The translations under genes were made by a program, and so were the position numbers. Below are positions 13,151-26,154 of a stretch of DNA of 64,000 nucleotides, one piece after another. The stretch lies in contig NC_133286.1 of the NCBI RefSeq assembly GCF_005239225.2, forward strand, positions 17,932,572-17,996,571, in the 5' to 3' direction. The notes below the pieces were generated by a model. The model was given only the letters and a program-made list of their open reading frames with translations, was not told the origin of the DNA and searched no databases. Positions within the stretch are counted from its first letter, which is position 1, and every line of letters starts with the position of its first letter. This DNA comes from Populus alba. Lineage: Eukaryota > Streptophyta > Magnoliopsida > Malpighiales > Salicaceae.

Positions 13151-16100
13151 CCTGTCAGACTAACCCCCGCAACTTATTAGAGATTTTTTTTTAAGAAACC
13201 AAAAATTTAATCTATAAATAATTAGATTAATATAATTTTTTTAGACGAAAGATATTTGATTGTGAGGTTGTTCAGCAATTTTTTCCCTTAACAAACAAAA
13301 ATATCAATTCACAAAAACCTCGCCTGATACTCTTAGAGTTATAATATATATAGCCTATATATATAAATTATCTCTTATCCTTTTCAATTAATGAGATATT
13401 AATAATTATGCCAACAACAATCTTTATTTTTTTCGTTTTAAGACTGGAATATATTCACTGAAAAAAGTTGTAATATCTTATGAGGACAAGACAGTTTTGG
13501 TGGAGATTGAGTCATTTGGACAAGACAAGATTTCACCGTAAATTAAAGTTAAATTTAAGGGATTTAGAAAAATAAAATAAACAAACTTAAGAAAGATGTT
13601 GTAATTAATTAAGCAATTTGTCTATGTAATTCAGTTTCCTTTAGAGTTGTATTTACTATTTAGGGATGGGTGCTCCTCGAGCATTGAGAATCTTTTCGAT
13701 CAATTTTTATATGTCAAAATTATAACATTTTTAAACTTGATCTTACGCATGTAGTTATCGATATCTAAACTAATATATATGTATTTATATAAAATAATAA
13801 CAACCTTCTATAAAATAAATAAATGAATGAAAACCTAACTATATTGAATTAATCAAAATGGTTCAAACTTAAAAATGTGAGTGTATGGGCATGTGGGTAT
13901 CATGTAATTAAGTTAACTTCCACAATAATATGTAATTGTTTAAAATGACTTGAAATAGACCCACGATCTCTTTTTTTATTTTTTTATTGATTGCATAAAA
14001 AAAGAGGAAAGGCTGGATTTAAATTAAAGAAATGATGAACACTTTTTACTTGCTTTTTATTTATTGATTAGTTTAGAGTCTAAACCTTCTTTAATTGGTA
14101 AATAAGACTAGAAGATTTTCTTTAAAAATAGATGATAATTAACAACAACAACAATAATAAAAATTTAAAATAATTGTGAACCATATTATATTATAATATT
14201 AAAATGAGACCTAAACAATAGACTTATCAATCTAATGACTCATGTGTATTAGATATCATATTATTTTTATTGATATTTAACGTCACTTGTTTTTAAACAA
14301 TATTTAAATGTCTTGGTTGGAAAGAAATCTCTATATACTTCGAAATCTTTTCTTTCTACCTTCATTGTATTCTTCTTGGAGAATTTCTTCACTTAAAACT
14401 GATTTCTTTAGTACATTCTTACTTGTCCAGAAGCCTAAAACAAATACGCAGTTTATATTTGCATTAGCATTGTTAATTAAATTCTGTATTTTTTTTAAAT
14501 GACAAAAGTGGAATCTGAATCCATGATACTAATTTTTTTTTTTAAAAAAAATTATCATCAAACAAAAAAGATATATGTTGGTATTTCTGAAAAAGTATAA
14601 ACATAATAAACAAAGAATAAAAAAGTATTTATTAAAAAATATAAAAATAAATGTGTTTTTAGTATAGTTTTAAAGTAATTTTTTATAAATTCAAAGTATA
14701 AGATATAGAAAAAACAATAAACAAAGGGTACAAGTTTGTCTCTCCTCTCGTTATTAAAAAAATCCTCTCTCTACAGCTATAATATCAGCCGACAAATTGG
14801 CCCGGAAGGGTAAAAAAACTCGTTATCCGTAGTGGCCATATCTTGCTAGCTAGCTAGTTGCAATTGATATATGATGAAAAATTAATGGAGAATCAAGATA
14901 AAACGAACAATACATCCATTCGATTGTTTTCCTTTATCCAAACAGTGAATTTTGACTAGAAAGATTTTTTTAGGTCGACTGCGATAGCCCCCTTTGAAGT
15001 TCACAAGGGCTACAATTGTGTGTTTTCAACATATGGATATCCCCTCAGATATAAATATTCGATAATTAGTTTCACTATTTTTATATAAGGTTTTTAAAAA
15101 AAAAATAGAAAAGAAAAAGAAGAAGCTAGCTCTTGCAAAAGGAGACACCAAAGAAATCAGCTTTAAAAGCCTCTTTGATATCAAGAGGATGGCCCCAACT
15201 CCGATCTAAATACATGTGATGATTTTCTTCTATTGCTGTAATTTTATTTTATTAATGTGGGTGTTCAGATTAACTTATATATATTTCAATTAATTTTACG
15301 AGTTTTAAAATTAACGATTATGTAAGTTTCCAGTAACCATCATATTAACAATACTACAAAGCTCGAAATTGAGATCATAGAAAAAATAAATTTTTTAGTT
15401 TCAAACTTTTTATTACTGGACTTCCTACTAGATAGTTATTGCTGTAATTTTATTTTATGCTGACATGAAAAAAAGATTTCTTTCTTTCCTTTTTAATTTA
15501 TATTCGAGTGCGAACAAACTTTAGGTTTTATAATCTTCAGATAAGCAATATAGTAACATTTCTCTCTCTCTCTCTTTTTCTTAAGAAACATTCCATTTTC
15601 CCTTCAAGAGTTCATAAAGGAATTAACTTAAAAAGTGTTTCTGTACAAATTAATCAAAACCTACTTTGTTTGTGTTAAAAGGGTAGGGAACATTTAGGGA
15701 GGGTCGACGGAGATTCATTGTTTCGTCGGAAGGTAGTTGATAGTTAGGTGGTTTACTTGAAATAAAAGGATTCTCTTGTAATCGATGGGTTCTGCAACTC
15801 TCCTCCCTTTCGGTTGTTTTTTTTCTTTTTTTTTAGCTTTTATAATAATGTGCTTTCTTTCTTTTTATCCTCTTGAATGAATTTTCGATCACATTTGTTT
15901 TTAGATGTTGCTTTTCATGACTTTCGGAAAGGGGAGGATCAAGACAAAGACGTTATTTCAATATATTTTTGTTTTATAGGAATATCCTTTGCTTCCACAT
16001 CGGCACAAAGACGAACTCCCTGTTATATACTGACAGTAGACCTTTTAATTTTCTTCTTTTATGATGTTATATAAATGTACACTTTTTATGTCTAGTTTCT

Positions 16101-16904
16101 TTGTTTTCTGTAGAATATTTACAGGAATTTATTTTCTAGATTTTCTGTATTTCTTGTTGTAAAAAATATTTTCTTGTATTTATTTTTCATAAAATATTTT
16201 ACAAGTAAAAAATATTTTATAATCAACTTTCAAACTTAATTTATTTACTGTAAAATATTTTTATCTCATAAATTATCATAAAATATTTTACAAATAGTAA
16301 CTCACTTACAATATCACCAACCTATTTCAATTATATTTTCATTTCATTATCATCCCCTCCTTTTTCAATATCGTCATGACCATTTTACTTTCACCATCAT
16401 TTTTTTTTTATCATTACTATTTCACCATCATTTTCTTCTTCATCATAATCATTGAAAAACATTTTATATTTTTATTTATAAAATATTTTATGTAAAACAA
16501 CTGTCATTGATGAGAACCCAGCTTTACAAAACATAATCAATCTGAATCTTCCATTTTTTTCGTTCTTTTTATCCATACTTGACTTATATTTTATTTTTAT
16601 TTTTTGAGATTTTAAATTTGAGATTTTTATACTGTTTTGTCAACTTGAAATTCATCGATCACGCGGGAGTACGGAAGAAATTCCATATAAGAGAACATTG
16701 ATCTATTTACAAAAAAATATACATAAAAGAAAATAAAGTTTTAACTGTAAATTTTAACGAGATGGACTTTACAACTCATGAATAAAACAGGACTAATGTA
16801 GAATCCTTTTTCAAAACTAAAGTTTTAAATCTTCATCTCATTATCATTAAGAAGAACTAATTAATTGAAGAGAAGAAATCATTAATCTTTCTCCTCACCA
16901 AGTA
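13151..16904. other. AT-rich intergenic stretch, no gene seen
   Basis: The stretch is dominated by A/T runs, with a short CT run near 15560-15575. Short frames at 14308-14502 and 15877-16074 have no recognisable features. Reiterated 'aaaatatttta' phrases occur at 16130-16500. Confidence 0.45.
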
Positions 16905-17350
16905 CTTTTTATTAAAACAATAATTTGTTTTTATTTCTTGATTTTTTTTCAATTTAATCCTTTAACATTAGATTTATAATTAAAGATTAAACTTTATAGT
17001 TTATTTTAGTTTATTTTTCATGAGATTATTTTATTCTCATAACCAAAATTACAAGTTTTATAGATTAACCTGGTTGCCTTGAGTTTTATTTTATTTTTTT
17101 TAGTTAGTTTTTCTTTTCAATTTCAATCGTTACCATCTAGATTAATTTTGAATTAAGCTTCATAATTTATTTTTGTTTACTTTATATATGAGGTTATTTT
17201 AATTTCATAACTTGAATAAAAGGTTTATTGGGTTAAACTGGATTGACTCAAATATTTTTTTTGTTATTTTTAAAGATTTTTTTTTAAAATTTCATACTTT
17301 AATATTAAATTAATTGAGACATTGAGTCTCATAATTTTTTTTTTATAAAA
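16905..17350. repeat. Short array of a degenerate ~150-bp repeat
   Basis: About three head-to-tail units of roughly 150 bp. Each follows the order: T-rich run, 'caatttaatcctttaacatta'-like phrase, 'taattaa...ttcataatttattttt', 'atgagattattttaatttcataac', and a 'ggttaacctggttg' or 'ggttaaactggattgactcaa' core. The same order recurs in the longer array at 28960-29900. The units are strongly diverged from one another. Confidence 0.6.
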
Positions 17351-17429
17351 ATGAATTGATCCCATCAAAAAGGGTTTATGAAGTAAAAAGTAATAGTTAG
17401 ATTAGGATAATAAATGCTTGTACGAGAGT

Positions 17430-17590
17430 GTAGTAAAGATTGTGTATTAAAATATTTTTTATTTAAAAATAAATTAAAATAATAATTTTATTATTTTTAA
17501 AATTTTATTTTTAATATATATAGCACATCAAAATAACTAAAAAACAATACAAAAAATTAATTTTAAGAAGGAAAAAAAATCTGCCAAACA
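17430..17590. mobile_element. Possible MITE-like element
   Basis: A/T-rich block with the phrase 'agcacatcaaaataactaaaaa', close to the phrase in the element at 28201-28412. This suggests two diverged members of one short-element family. Limits are approximate. Confidence 0.3.
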
Positions 17591-18718
17591 TCGCCTACGG
17601 TGGATTAATAGTATAGTTGCGGCCATGGCCGTAAAGGAACTTATAATTTTATCTATTTTTTGGGAGGAGGGTAGATAGATTATTAGTTAGGGCATGCTGT
17701 TGGAACCTCGGTTGAGTGGTGGACTGTACAACACCAAACCCAAGGAACATTGGTATAAATCATGGCATAGTAGGTGCATGGTCAAGAGGGATAATTAGCA
17801 ATTAATTGGTTGGGCAGCTCCCATCAGAGCATGCCTTGAATAAAAAAAAAAGAAAAAGAAGAAGAAGAAGAAACACAATGAGAGAAGCAGTGCATTGTTG
17901 ATGATTTGATATGCAGGATGCAGCCATGCCTGTCAAACTGGGTGCCGGAGACTCTCTCTCGCATCTGCTGCAGCCATCCTTCTTTGCTTTGGTCTCCCGT
18001 TTTTCTGGTTTTTTGGACATCCACTATTGTACTGCAGCACTGTCCCACATGATCATCAAATTAATGAGAATCACGTCAGCTTTATCTACATTGCTAGCAT
18101 GCATTTATTTAAAGTGATCAGCTTTTTTGCCCCTATCTAAAAAAGAGGCATCACTGCTAATACACGTTACTGAGAAATTTCTGTTCTAAGTCTGAACCTA
18201 TTTCTTTCCCCCCCCGCAGGCGCCCCAAGCTAGAGGCCTCGAGGAAACGAAGAGTAAGTTTATTTACCCTTACGTGAAAGACTGTGAGTATGCATCATTC
18301 AAGCATGATTACATACATATCCCCATGCATTAACCAAGAAATAAAATAAAGAACAATATTAATGATAATATTGAATTAATGGGGCATTGAATGCATCTCT
18401 CTGCGTATAAAACAAAATTAAACATGACGAAGTTGGTGCATGTGCATCAAACTGTGCTGGTCTTCAAATTATTCAACCTGTAGGATCCAAGGAGATTGAA
18501 AACTTTAAGGATATAAAGAATTATGCACCATTTTTATATTTTGAATTTCTTAAAGTGCGGCTCTTCATGTGCAAATTGTAGGAGGGCGGACCTATCTCCA
18601 CCGAAAAACTTAACAATTTTCTGCAATAACTGAAAAGGGCAGTTGAGTTCGAACAGTTTAATGAGCCATCTTTTCTCGGCAGAAACATCAAAAGTTACCG
18701 AACAGTTAATGAGTAGGA

Positions 18719-18778
18719 TCGTAAGCTTGAAATGAGACAGATAAACAATCGTAAGCTTGACATGGGACAGATAAACAA
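18719..18778. repeat. 30-bp tandem duplication
   Basis: Two adjacent copies of a 30-bp unit beginning 'tcgtaagcttga' and ending 'gacagataaacaa' (18719-18748, 18749-18778), differing at two positions. Confidence 0.9.
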
Positions 18779-19301
18779 GTCAATTGTTTTTTTTTTTTTG
18801 ATACTTACGCTGCCTTTTAATCGATCGGTAGAGGGGGGATGGGATATTAAAAATTATCCAGTGTTTGTTTACAAAGAGAGTAGTTTTATAATGCTGATGC
18901 TTACGTCGTTATAGTTTTTTACATAAAGCAAATACGAGATATTGAAGCAGTATGTATCATGATTCTTTTATTCTTTTATCTTTGATAAATATCACTTCGA
19001 CTTTAAAAAAATTAAATATGTTTACTTTTTTTAAATTCAAGATTTTACCCTTGGAGAGAGGGAAAAAAAAAAAATACTCAGTTCCTTTTCTTTTATTTTC
19101 TTTCCTTTATCATCTTGTTTTTGAAAATAGGGCTGGAGAATCTTTGTTTTTAGATTCTTGCGAATGATATTTCACTAGCGATCACCTGATTTTATTTTGA
19201 AAATCGAAAGAACCAAGTTCCAGTCTATTTGAAAATCACAAAATTAGTAATTATGGTGAAATTCTCTAAAAGGTTGTTGATATAATTTCAAAATTAATTA
19301 A

Positions 19302-19305
<4 letters not shown>

Positions 19306-19332
<27 letters not shown>
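19306..19332. repeat. (TA)n microsatellite in the CTP synthase upstream region
   Basis: About 27 bases of TA repeat. A second, shorter TA tract follows at about 19442-19462. Both lie within 350 bases of the predicted CTP synthase promoter. Confidence 0.9.
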
Positions 19333-19336
<4 letters not shown>

Positions 19337-19608
19337 CATGAGTCACGAAGAGAGAAAAGGTGAAAGGTCAAAGCTGAAGAAGGTGGTCACAAAGGCTCCT
19401 TGGAGCCCCTAAAGGCTAAATCAAGACTCTTTTTTTTTTTTTATATATATATATATATATATACTATATAATTTAAGGGAAAAAAAAAAGTGTCACAGAC
19501 TCACAGTTAAAAGTTAAAACTAAGAACAGAGGAGAAATATTTTTTTGAATATTAAAATTATAGATAGAGAAGAAAGGGGCCAGGGAGGGTGACCACCTGC
19601 CAAATGCA

Positions 19609-19616
19609 TATAAAAA
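19609..19616 (+). promoter_or_regulatory. Probable TATA box of the CTP synthase gene
   Basis: TATAAAAA lies in the context gcatataaaaagccg. A transcription start about 30 bases downstream (near 19640) would fit the pyrimidine-rich leader that follows. The leader to the start codon is then about 440 bases and may hold an intron, because several acceptor-like 'ttcag' and 'atag' sites occur in it. Confidence 0.55.
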
Positions 19617-20049
19617 GCCGCCATTGCTAACCAATCTCATTCCATTCAATCTCTTTGTTATCTTCCTCACTCCTTTCCTCCCTCATCAAAATCCATACCA
19701 CCGTAGTTTCCTTTCTCTTTCACCACCTTCTCAATACATTTTCTCACTACCTACCTCTCCAGCTAGAGTTTCCGCAATCCAAACCCAGCTTCTGTTTTCA
19801 AGCCTTCTGTTTCTTGGCCTTCCTTCTTCAGTGAAAAGATTGCCTCTCGCTCACTGTAGAAGACCCTGAATTGAAATTAATACTAAACATTCTCTTTCTT
19901 CTTCTTCAGGCGGTTTAAGGTCACAGAAAGTTTAACAAAGGTCTTTTACCGTTCTTCTATTCCTTTCCATAACATTGCTTCCTCTTTGTTTATTGTCTGT
20001 TGGCTAGCTTCTTCTGTTTTTTTCGTTGATCTCTTTTTTTTGTAAAAAA

Positions 20050-20064
20050 ATGGAATATATATAG
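20050..20064 (+). promoter_or_regulatory. Four-codon upstream ORF in the CTP synthase leader
   Basis: ATG GAA TAT ATA TAG ends 13 bases before the main start codon. If this part of the leader is kept in the mature mRNA, scanning ribosomes would meet this AUG first. It would be absent if a leader intron ends at the 'atatatag' at 20057-20064. Confidence 0.5.
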
Positions 20065-20077
20065 GGCACTGTTGAAG

Positions 20078-23000
20078 ATGAACAAAGGAGGAGGAATGAA
20101 GAAAATGAAGTACGTGGTGGTGACTGGAGGAGTAGTAAGTGGGCTTGGGAAAGGAGTGACGGCAAGTAGTATTGGTGTGCTTCTCAAGGCCTGTGGCTTT
20201 CGTGTTACTTCTATCAAGATTGGTCTGTTCTGCTGCACCTTTCTATCTTAAATCTTCTTTTCTTTTAAATGTTTTTTTAAGCTTTCTATTACTAGAAAAA
20301 ATAAAAGAAAAGAACCGCTACTCCCTCCTGTGTTTCTTCTCTCCAACCAAATCTCATGTTCAGTGTACAGAAATCCTACCCACCTCTCTGGACTTGTCAC
20401 CAAAACTTCTGCTTTGGGGGTTATAAAGTTAAATGTTCGGTAAAAAGATCAGCATGTGTAGATTTCTTTTGCCTTTTCATTTTCAATTCCTTGAAATGGG
20501 CCTATGTGAAGTTTGCTTAAAATTCCTTCGACAGTTTTCCTGTTCTCAAGTCCTGTTGCTTTGCACTACTTCATGATCTTTTGATGTTGGTCTTCTTGAT
20601 TTGTAGTCCGTTGTTCATGAAAATAATTATTATGTCTCAATTAGGATCAGGAGCTGTCGCTACTTTCTCCACTTCTTTTGAGTGCTTTACATTGCTGTTC
20701 ATGCTAACAATTTCTTGTATTTTTTGCTCAATTTTACGTCTCCATTCAGATCCATACTTAAACACTGATGCCGGAACAATGTCGCCCTTTGAGCATGGAG
20801 AAGTGTTTGTCTTGGATGATGGTGGCGAGGTAGATAAGTTCCTTCATTTTTTTTAATGTACTCGAGAAGATTTGTTAAGGGGTATTTGAGAAAGCAATAA
20901 CTGTAGCTTATGCATGCTAAGCATGTAGATAAATTTCCTGGACTCCACATCCTCGAGAGGATATTTCTATGATTCAAAAGATTGGCTTCCATGTGCCTTT
21001 TGAATTGTAGTCCATGGCATTAAAATTTATGGAATCTGTCAAAAATTACTGCTGGATATTTCTCATGCCCCTCTATTTTGTTTATGATTACCAACTATGA
21101 TCATGCTAGATCATATCCATTAAACCTGTGAACTAATAAATTTCTTACTCGTCACGAGTGAAAGTAAGAGAAAATGGCTGGAGTGTGTGTTATTTCAAGG
21201 AAAACGAAAAAAAGGAAATCAGAGTAATGACTTTCATGATAGGTAGGGAATTGTTCTAGACTGAGAGAACTGACTTAGTTATCTTGTTTTGAAGGTGGAC
21301 CTGGACCTTGGAAATTATGAGAGGTTTCTAGATGTCAAGTTGACACGCGATAATAATATCACCACCGGAAAGATTTACCAGGCAAGTGGTTTGAACTTCA
21401 TGTTTCTTAAGTGTATCAAACATCTTTTTCTGAAGAAAACAAAAATCTCTAGAATTAGCTGACATCTTGTTACTGAAGTTAAGTTCCGTTGTCTATTGAA
21501 CTGTAGGCTGTTATTGACAAGGAAAGAAGGGGAGATTATCTGGGAAAAACTGTGCAGGTTTATATCTAGCTGAATTTATCTGTTACGTTGTCCTGTAGCC
21601 TACCACAAGCTTTACATGTATAGTTCATCTCCTTTATGTGTTTTTGTAAACTGCAGGTTGTCCCACACATCACAGATGCCATTCAAGAGTGGATTGAACG
21701 TGTGGCAATGATACCAGTAGACGGACAGCCGGGTCCTGCTGATGTTTGTGTCATTGAATTGGGTGGAACTATTGGTACAGTAACAACAACTTTCTTGATG
21801 AATAATTGGTCATGAGCTGTTCTCCATTTTTTTCTGTGTCACTAGAAACTTTCCTGTGGGCAGGTGACATCGAGTCCATGCCATTTACTGAAGCTCTAGG
21901 GCAGTTTTCATACCGTGTAGGTAAGACCGCTACCACGTAACTTTACATAATGCTGTCTGAGACTCTTCTTGCCTTTACTTTTTCTGATTAGTCGGCTTCT
22001 TCTAAATGATGCTTGTTTTCCAGGAGCTGGCAACTTCTGCTTGGTTCATGTCAGCCTTGTGCCTGTTCTAAGTGCTGTTGGTGAACAGGTAAGCAGCTTA
22101 AAGTATTGTCTTGGGATATAATCAGTGTAAATAAGATGATTGTCTATGTGCATATACTTATCGTATATGAAAGAATCATAAAAATCAGTGTATTTACATT
22201 TGCAGAAAACAAAACCAACTCAGCACAGTGTTCGTGGGCTGAGAAGCTTAGGTTTGACACCAAATATCTTAGCTTGTCGCAGCACATTGGTAACTTAATC
22301 TCTCTCTCTCTCTCTCACACGCATACACACACACACAACCACATGCGCACTTGTAGTGATTGTAACCTCTGTGAACTTCAGATTATGGACTTGCATTTGT
22401 TTTACAGGCACTCGAGGAGAACGTAAAGCAGAAACTCTCTCAATTTTGCCATGTCCCTGTAAGTTGATCATAAGGAAAAACCTTTTCATGCATGTTACTT
22501 GAATATTGACATGTCTATTTTACATGTTTTTCAGGCAGAAAATATCATCACCCTCTATGATGTTCCTAACATTTGGCACCTTCCTTTGCTTTTAAGAGTG
22601 AGTAGACTTTTAGCACTTTTGACATTCAGTTCATTTCTTAGCTTCTAATTCTCACGACTACCATGTGTCCCTTCTCATTTAGGATCAGAAGGCTCACGAA
22701 GCAATTTTGGGAGTGCTGAACCTTCTTGGGTTTGTCCAGTGATCCAACTTAGCATTGATTTACCCTCTGCAATGCTTTGCATGATATCTTCTATTTGCTG
22801 GCATCCTTAAATGATTGTCTTGTAATGTGCAGGATTGCTAGGGAGCCTAATTTAAAGGAATGGACCTCTAGGGCTGAACTCTGTGATATGTTGCTTGAAC
22901 CAGTGGGTCCTAGCAAATTTCAATTCACATATTTAGCAACTGTTGCCATGTTCTGCCTGAGATTTATGTATTTAAACCATGAATTGCAGGTTCGTATTGC

Positions 23001-25123
23001 CATTGTTGGGAAGTATACAGGGCTTTCAGATTCATACCTTTCTTTACTAAAGGTTCGCTTATCTATCATTACCTTCTTAAAGCTTAGGATTATTGTTTCT
23101 GCGGGAAGTTTCACTTGTTCATGTGATGAAGTCTTTTGTGAAAGTTTATCCCTGAGGTTGTTGCTGCTCTTCCCTACTTGCCTCGATTATTTGTCTCTTG
23201 CCTTCCGCTTTCCTCAAGTTAGCTTCTGCTATTTCAAGAGTTTGTTCAATAATACATCTCAAACTTTTAACCTAGCAGACCATATCTAACCATTCAACTA
23301 CCATTTAAAACGTTGTGCGAATGTATATGTGTTTATGTCCATAATAAAGATAAGATAATGGAGTCTTTCGTGGTGGTAAAAGCTATTTTACTGTTGACAG
23401 GCTCTTTTGCATGCATCTGTTTCTCTCCGCAAGAAACTTGTTGTGGATTGGATTCCAGCTAGTGATCTTGAGGATGAAACTGCAAAAGAGGTTAGTAATT
23501 TGGAGTACTGATATCATATAAACTAATCTTTATACCGGATTTTTCTTCTTAACTTGAATGCTCCCCCCTGCAGAATCCTGATGTTTATAAGGCTGCTTGG
23601 AAGTTGTTAAAGGTTTGTATTGCTAATGGTTGAAAGCATGAAGCTGATTTTCTTTTTTAGTAGCAGCCCTTAAAAGTTCTGGTAGCTTTCTTTCATAGCC
23701 ATCTGACCAGCCTACGTCTTCAGGGTTCAGATGGTGTTCTTGTCCCAGGAGGGTTTGGTGACAGGGGCGTGGAAGGGAAAATTATTGCAGCCAAGTATGC
23801 CCGAGAAAACAGAATTCCATTCCTTGGAATCTGTCTGGGAATGCAAATTGCAGTCATTGAGTTTGCTCGATCCATCCTTGGCCTGCAAGATGCTAACAGC
23901 ACAGAATTTGATCCTGACACCAAGGATCCCTGTGTTATATTTATGCCCGAGGTTTTGTATTGTCCCCTCAGTTTAGAACTATGGTGCCAACTGGTTGTCT
24001 GAGTTTCCTGTTTATCCTGACATTTTAACTTATCATCAGGGATCAAAAACCCACTTGGGAGGCACCATGCGTCTTGGGTCAAGGAGGACATATTTCCAAG
24101 TTATGGACTGCAAATCAGCAAAATTGTAAGTGATTTGAGGGCTTGATAACAGATATTGATATGGTAGCGCCTATGTTCATGTATGATAAATTTTGATGAT
24201 GTAAAAGGCTGTTATTCATATCACAAGGCTATGAAAGTTACAGGAAGAAACTTTTTGCTTATGACATATTTATCATAAATCAACCTGAAATATGTATACA
24301 ACAGGTAGATCAAGTTTATTTACTTGTGAATTTCTGATACTGGCTAAACTCTGGATTCTGGATTCTGTCAGATATGGTAATAGAGGCTACATTGATGAGA
24401 GACATCGGCATAGATATGAGGTATGGGGTGTCGAGAACTCAAGATGCATATCTTTGCCATGTAAGTAGATAGTTACTCGAGATAATAAGAAGTCTTGTTT
24501 ATGCAGGTGAATCCTGATATGGTATCACGCCTGGAAGATGCTGGTCTCTCATTCACCGGCAAGGATGAAACTGGTCAACGCATGGAGGTAGAGAGTTTTG
24601 GACTTGCAGACTTCCGTTTTTGCATTTTTCAAATTTCTTTAGGATCAATAGTTATATACAGTTATTCTAAGTTAATTTGCCTCATTGATGTAACAGATAG
24701 TTGAGCTGCCTAATCATCCTTACTATATTGGTGCTCAATTCCATCCTGAATTTAAATCAAGACCCGGGAAACCTTCTGCACTATTCTTAGGTACCTCTCT
24801 CACTCTTCTCCATGTTGCAAGAGTAATATTTTTTTCTCATCTTCAACCAAAAGACTAGTTTTCTTCTTCTCGTCAACTTTACTAGTTACTAGATAGGATG
24901 CTTCTTATTTCTAATGTCTAACTTTGACATTTGATAAACAACCTTTCAAATTGCAGGCCTGATAGCAGCAGCATGTGACCAACTAGATTCTCTCTTACAT
25001 GCTCCCAAGATTCCCAATGGAATGGCCAAAAAAATTAGCCTCTACCCAAATGGAAACGCAACCAAGTTTGCAAAAATACCGACAGATGGTATCTACAGCA
25101 GTTGCAATGGTGTGCATGCCTAA
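20078..25123 (+). CDS. CTP synthase (glutamine-hydrolysing), 21 exons, 604 aa
   Basis: Makes CTP from UTP, ATP and glutamine, the last step of cytosolic pyrimidine nucleotide synthesis. Exons: 20078-20222, 20750-20829, 21295-21381, 21507-21557, 21657-21774, 21864-21920, 22024-22088, 22206-22289, 22408-22458, 22535-22597, 22683-22729, 22833-22902, 22990-23052, 23401-23490, 23574-23612, 23724-23951, 24040-24125, 24372-24420, 24507-24587, 24697-24790, 24957-25123. They join without a stop to 604 codons. The N-terminal amidoligase domain has the nucleotide-binding loop [10 protein letters not shown] (residues 17-26) and [19 protein letters not shown]. The C-terminal glutaminase domain has the nucleophile in GICLGMQ (Cys about 407) and FHPEF (His about 534, Glu about 536). 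Intron 3 starts with GC. The start gives [15 protein letters not shown]; later in-frame ATGs at 20096 and 20105 are alternatives, since many family members start near [10 protein letters not shown] possible AATAAA signal lies at 25529. Confidence 0.97.
22300..22340. repeat. (TC)n-(AC)n compound microsatellite in CTP synthase intron 8
   Basis: A ctctctctct run is followed by cacacgcatacacacacacac, just inside intron 8 after the donor at 22290. Confidence 0.9.
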
Positions 25124-26154
25124 ACTCTGGTCCTGCTCTTTATTATGGGACCTTTTTTTTTTTCTGAAGCGATACATGTTCTGATGATGCTCTGGTGGTA
25201 TCTTAGGATATGCTTTGTACAGTAATTTGAGTATTTGGTAGGAGTTAGCTTTGAGAGGGATGGCGGATTGAACAGAGCTTGATCCTGGTAATGGTTGATT
25301 GAACAGAGCTTTTTCCTGGTCTTTTATACAGGACAGCCTGTTGTAATTTACAGTCGTACCATACTTTCCAAGCCTTTAGTCTAAGATGGTGTTTTGACTG
25401 TGGGATTGCAATGAAAAATCTCTCTAGTTTGCCTATGTCAACACTCATTTACTGGGTAGGAGCATTCCTGCTTCTTTGCTTTCTCTATAATTCAGGCCTC
25501 CCCTAAACTTATATTGATGAAGCCTGTGAATAAATCAACGAGCACGCAAGTAGTTTCACTTGCAGATGGCAATTTCTATAGGACCGAATCTGCCTTCTAA
25601 TAACAGCTCAACGATGATTGTCAGGAGAGCAGAATTGACGTTTCCAGTCTCCAGAAAGAAACCAAAGCTTGTCAATTGTCAAATGGATGGTTTTGGTTTT
25701 TTCTTTTCTGTCCTTTTGCAGGAAGGGAAACACCTGTAGAGAACAAATCCTCGTTAAACTGAAAGCATGAAAAAATATTAAAGAGTATCCTAAATTAAAT
25801 AACTGTAATAAGTTGAAACAGCCTCCTGGAAATGCTATTGCTTGCCGCTAAATATCCTGAATAACTGGGTCCCTACTCTCTTTTGTTTCGGTCGTGTATA
25901 ATCCGCGGGAAATATCCTGAAACTTTGTACATACGAGAATAACCAGCCTGAAGCCAAACTGGACACCAGTGACATGTTCTTTTGGGAATTATGAATAAAC
26001 ACATGCGAGAACATCTCAGTTAATTGAGCTTCACATGTTATTGCAATCAACAGACGAAAAAACTAACGACAGGCCTTACGTGCGATCGGGCAGGGAGAAA
26101 AAAAATGCAAAGCTGAACATGTAGAGACAAATCAATATGAGAATCTGAAGAATA
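25124..26154. other. CTP synthase 3' flank
   Basis: The first ~400 bases are probably the CTP synthase 3' untranslated region, with AATAAA at 25529-25534. The remainder shows no gene. Minus-strand open frames at 25245-25448 and 25835-26050 have no recognisable content. Confidence 0.5.

Larger units (their letters stand above)
17591..19600. other. Intergenic stretch upstream of CTP synthase
   Basis: No gene recognised. The 17690-18250 segment is more complex in sequence and has paired open frames on both strands (17802-18048 -, 17911-18117 +), none with recognisable content. It may be a non-coding transcript or an old exon. Further right are a 30-bp tandem duplication and two TA microsatellites. 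Confidence 0.45.

Noticed and set aside
1..19600. Conserved microRNA precursors
   Set aside because: I looked by eye for the common plant families (for example miR156, 160, 166, 167, 172, 390, 396) and saw no match; a computed search would be needed to exclude others.
22777..23289. 170-codon plus-strand open frame
   Set aside because: It runs through CTP synthase exons 12 and 13 and the introns around them; the spliced model explains the coding part exactly.
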